Origin: Sphingosinicella sp.
GTDB lineage: Bacteria; Pseudomonadota; Alphaproteobacteria; Sphingomonadales; Sphingomonadaceae
Length of the DNA stretch: 64,000 nucleotides
Reading direction: 5' to 3'
NCBI GenBank assembly: GCA_013816585.1
Contig: JACDEE010000009.1
Location: 1 to 64,000 of the forward strand
Positions 62,356 through 64,000 of the stretch are shown here, in pieces. The notes under the pieces are model-generated. The model saw only the letters and a program-made list of their open reading frames with translations, made no database searches and was not told the DNA's origin. The stretch's first letter is position 1. Each line of letters opens with the position of its first letter. Both the position numbers and the translations under genes were made by a program.

Positions 62356-64000
62356 TTACTGGCACGCCAGGCACTCGTCATAATCGGTTGTATTGGCGGC
62401 CAGCTCGATCTGTTTCAGATCGGGCGTATTGTCCGCCTCCACTCCGCCTGCAAAGCCCGCGCGCTGCACGGATTTGGACCGCAGATAGTAAAGCGACTTG
62501 ATGCCCAGCTCCCACGCGCGGAAGTGGAGCATCAGAAGATCCCATTTGTCGACGTCGGCCGGGATGAACAGATTGAGCGACTGGGCCTGGTCGATGAAGG
62601 GCGTCCGATCGGCCGCAAGCTCGATCAGCCAGCGCTGGTCGATTTCGAAGCTGGTCTTGAACGTGTCCTTTTCTTCCGGAGTCAGGAAGTCGAGATGCTG
62701 GACCGATCCGGATTGCTCCAGGATCGAATTCCACACCGTGTCCGAATTCTTGGACTTTTCGATCAGCAGCTTTTCAAGGTGCGGATTGCGGATCGAGAAG
62801 CTGCCCGACAAGGTTTTGTGCGTATAGACATTGCCCGGGATCGGCTCGATGCAGGCGGAGGTTCCGCCGCAGATGATGCTGATCGAAGCAGTCGGCGCGA
62901 TCGCCATCTTGCAGCTGAACCGTTCCATCACGCCCATGTCGGCCGCATCGGGGCAAGGCCCGCGCTCATTGGCCAGCATCATCGAGGCTTCGGCAGCCTG
63001 CGCGCTGATATGCTTGAAGATCTTGAAGTTCCAGGATTTGGCCATCGCGCCTTCGAAGGCAAGGCTGCGTGCCTGCAGGAAGGAATGGAAGCCCATGACT
63101 CCGAGGCCCACGCTGCGTTCGCGCTCGGCCGAATATTTGGCGCGTGCCATTTCTTCGGGCGCGCGCTCGATATAATCGGACAGGACATTGTCGAGGAAAC
63201 GCATGATGTCCTCGATGAACATCCTGTCGCCATTCCAATCGTCCCAGGTTTCCAGGTTGAGCGACGAGAGGCAGCAGACCGCGGTGCGATCCTTGCCCAG
63301 ATGGTCGCGGCCCGTGGGAAGCGTGATTTCCGAACAGAGGTTGGAGGTCGAAACCTTGAGGCCCAAATCGCGGTGATGCTTGGGCATCGACCGGTTCACC
63401 TGATCGACGAAGATGATATAGGGCTCGCCCGTCGCCAGCCGGGTTTCGACCAGTTTCTGGAACAGCGACCGCGCATCAACGGTCGCGCGTTCCGACCCGT
63501 CCTTGGGCGAACGAAGCACCCATTCCTCGCCGGCGCGAACCGCCTCCATGAACGCGTCGGTGACGAGCACGCCGTGATGGAGGTTCAGCGCCTTGCGGTT
63601 GAAATCGCCCGATGGTTTGCGGATTTCCAGGAATTCCTCGATTTCCGGATGTGAAACATCGAGATAGACCGCGGCCGAGCCCCGGCGAAGCGAACCCTGG
63701 CTGATCGCCAGCGTCAGCGAATCCATCACGCGCACGAACGGAATGATGCCGCTGGTCTTGCCGTTGAGGCCGACCGGCTCGCCAATGCCGCGAACGCTGC
63801 CCCAATAAGTGCCGATACCGCCGCCGCGGCTGGCCAGCCAGACATTCTCGTTCCAGGTGCCGACGATACCCTCGAGGCTGTCGTCGACGCTGTTCAGATA
63901 GCAGGAAATGGGAAGGCCGCGCCCGGTGCCGCCGTTCGAAAGGACGGGCGTCGAAGGCATGAACCACAGCTTCGACATATAATCATAGACGCGCTGGGCG
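62356..64000 (-). CDS. nrdA: Ribonucleoside-diphosphate reductase, alpha subunit (3' part)
   Basis: The frame is open past the window edge; only the C-terminal 548 residues are seen. Substrate-site and loop motifs are ASRGGGIGTYWGSVRGIGE, CLSSLNLETWDDWN and SICGGTSACIEPIPGNVYTHKTLSG region. The tail CLACQ holds the redox cysteines that take electrons from thioredoxin or glutaredoxin. The apparent ATG at 63978 is inside the gene because the reading frame and homology continue upstream. Confidence 0.95.
   Translation of the reverse strand, partial: AQRVYDYMSKLWFMPSTPVLSNGGTGRGLPISCYLNSVDDSLEGIVGTWNENVWLASRGGGIGTYWGSVRGIGEPVGLNGKTSGIIPFVRVMDSLTLAISQGSLRRGSAAVYLDVSHPEIEEFLEIRKPSGDFNRKALNLHHGVLVTDAFMEAVRAGEEWVLRSPKDGSERATVDARSLFQKLVETRLATGEPYIIFVDQVNRSMPKHHRDLGLKVSTSNLCSEITLPTGRDHLGKDRTAVCCLSSLNLETWDDWNGDRMFIEDIMRFLDNVLSDYIERAPEEMARAKYSAERERSVGLGVMGFHSFLQARSLAFEGAMAKSWNFKIFKHISAQAAEASMMLANERGPCPDAADMGVMERFSCKMAIAPTASISIICGGTSACIEPIPGNVYTHKTLSGSFSIRNPHLEKLLIEKSKNSDTVWNSILEQSGSVQHLDFLTPEEKDTFKTSFEIDQRWLIELAADRTPFIDQAQSLNLFIPADVDKWDLLMLHFRAWELGIKSLYYLRSKSVQRAGFAGGVEADNTPDLKQIELAANTTDYDECLACQ

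Overview
The window reads as a chromosomal segment of a high-GC alphaproteobacterium, most likely a sphingomonad (order Sphingomonadales). The support is the gene set: DUF4893, DUF3617, DUF2585, PRC-barrel, ATP12 and alphaproteobacterial SspB-type proteins, many small lipoproteins, a direct-repeat LexA box (GTTC-N7-GTTC) before uvrA, and several copies of the alphaproteobacterial general-stress promoter GGAAC-N16/17-CGTT (EcfG type). No tRNA, rRNA or CRISPR array was seen.

Layout. 0-1.4 kb: the end of an IS481-family element that cuts off an AIPR-type (abortive-infection) gene. 1.5-7.6 kb: uvrA with a LexA box, a lipid-anchored methyltransferase-like protein, and a BlaI-M56 repressor/protease pair with its own operator. 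7.7-22 kb: mostly small, disordered, secreted or lipoprotein genes (SWFGD-like, PRC-barrel, L,D-transpeptidase, transglutaminase, OsmC, glycine-zipper, H1-like, DUF2383, DUF2721, PilZ, DUF4893), two EcfG-type promoters, and a self-contained 18-codon transcription unit. 22-27 kb: uvrB, DUF3617 lipoprotein, a VOC/ABM pair and an MBL hydrolase. 27-38 kb: M16 peptidase followed by a LytS/LytTR two-component pair, a PEP-mutase-like protein, a NatAB-like ABC exporter, queG and an adenosine-kinase-like gene. 38-51 kb: amino-acid permease, HinT, SspB-like protein, fumC, PagL-like deacylase, a DDAH-like protein without its cysteine, gmk, ATP12, phosphoglycolate phosphatase, PaiB, RluA-family synthase, crcB. 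51-58.5 kb: RarD, a frameshifted ZIP transporter, small lipoproteins, a cluster of small membrane proteins under three EcfG-type promoters, a nuclease and a frameshifted ExbD. 58.6-60.8 kb: an acquired-looking type II restriction-modification pair (m5C methyltransferase and XamI-like endonuclease). 60.9-64 kb: nrdB, a small lipoprotein and the 3' part of nrdA.

Four themes connect the genes: DNA damage and nucleotide supply (uvrA, uvrB, nrdAB), envelope stress (BlaI-M56, L,D-transpeptidase, PagL, small lipoproteins), an EcfG-type general stress response acting on poorly described small proteins, and phage defence at both ends (broken AIPR gene on the left, restriction-modification pair on the right). 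Three conserved genes (PRC-barrel, ZIP, ExbD) each carry one apparent single-base frameshift, so residual assembly error has to be weighed against real decay.
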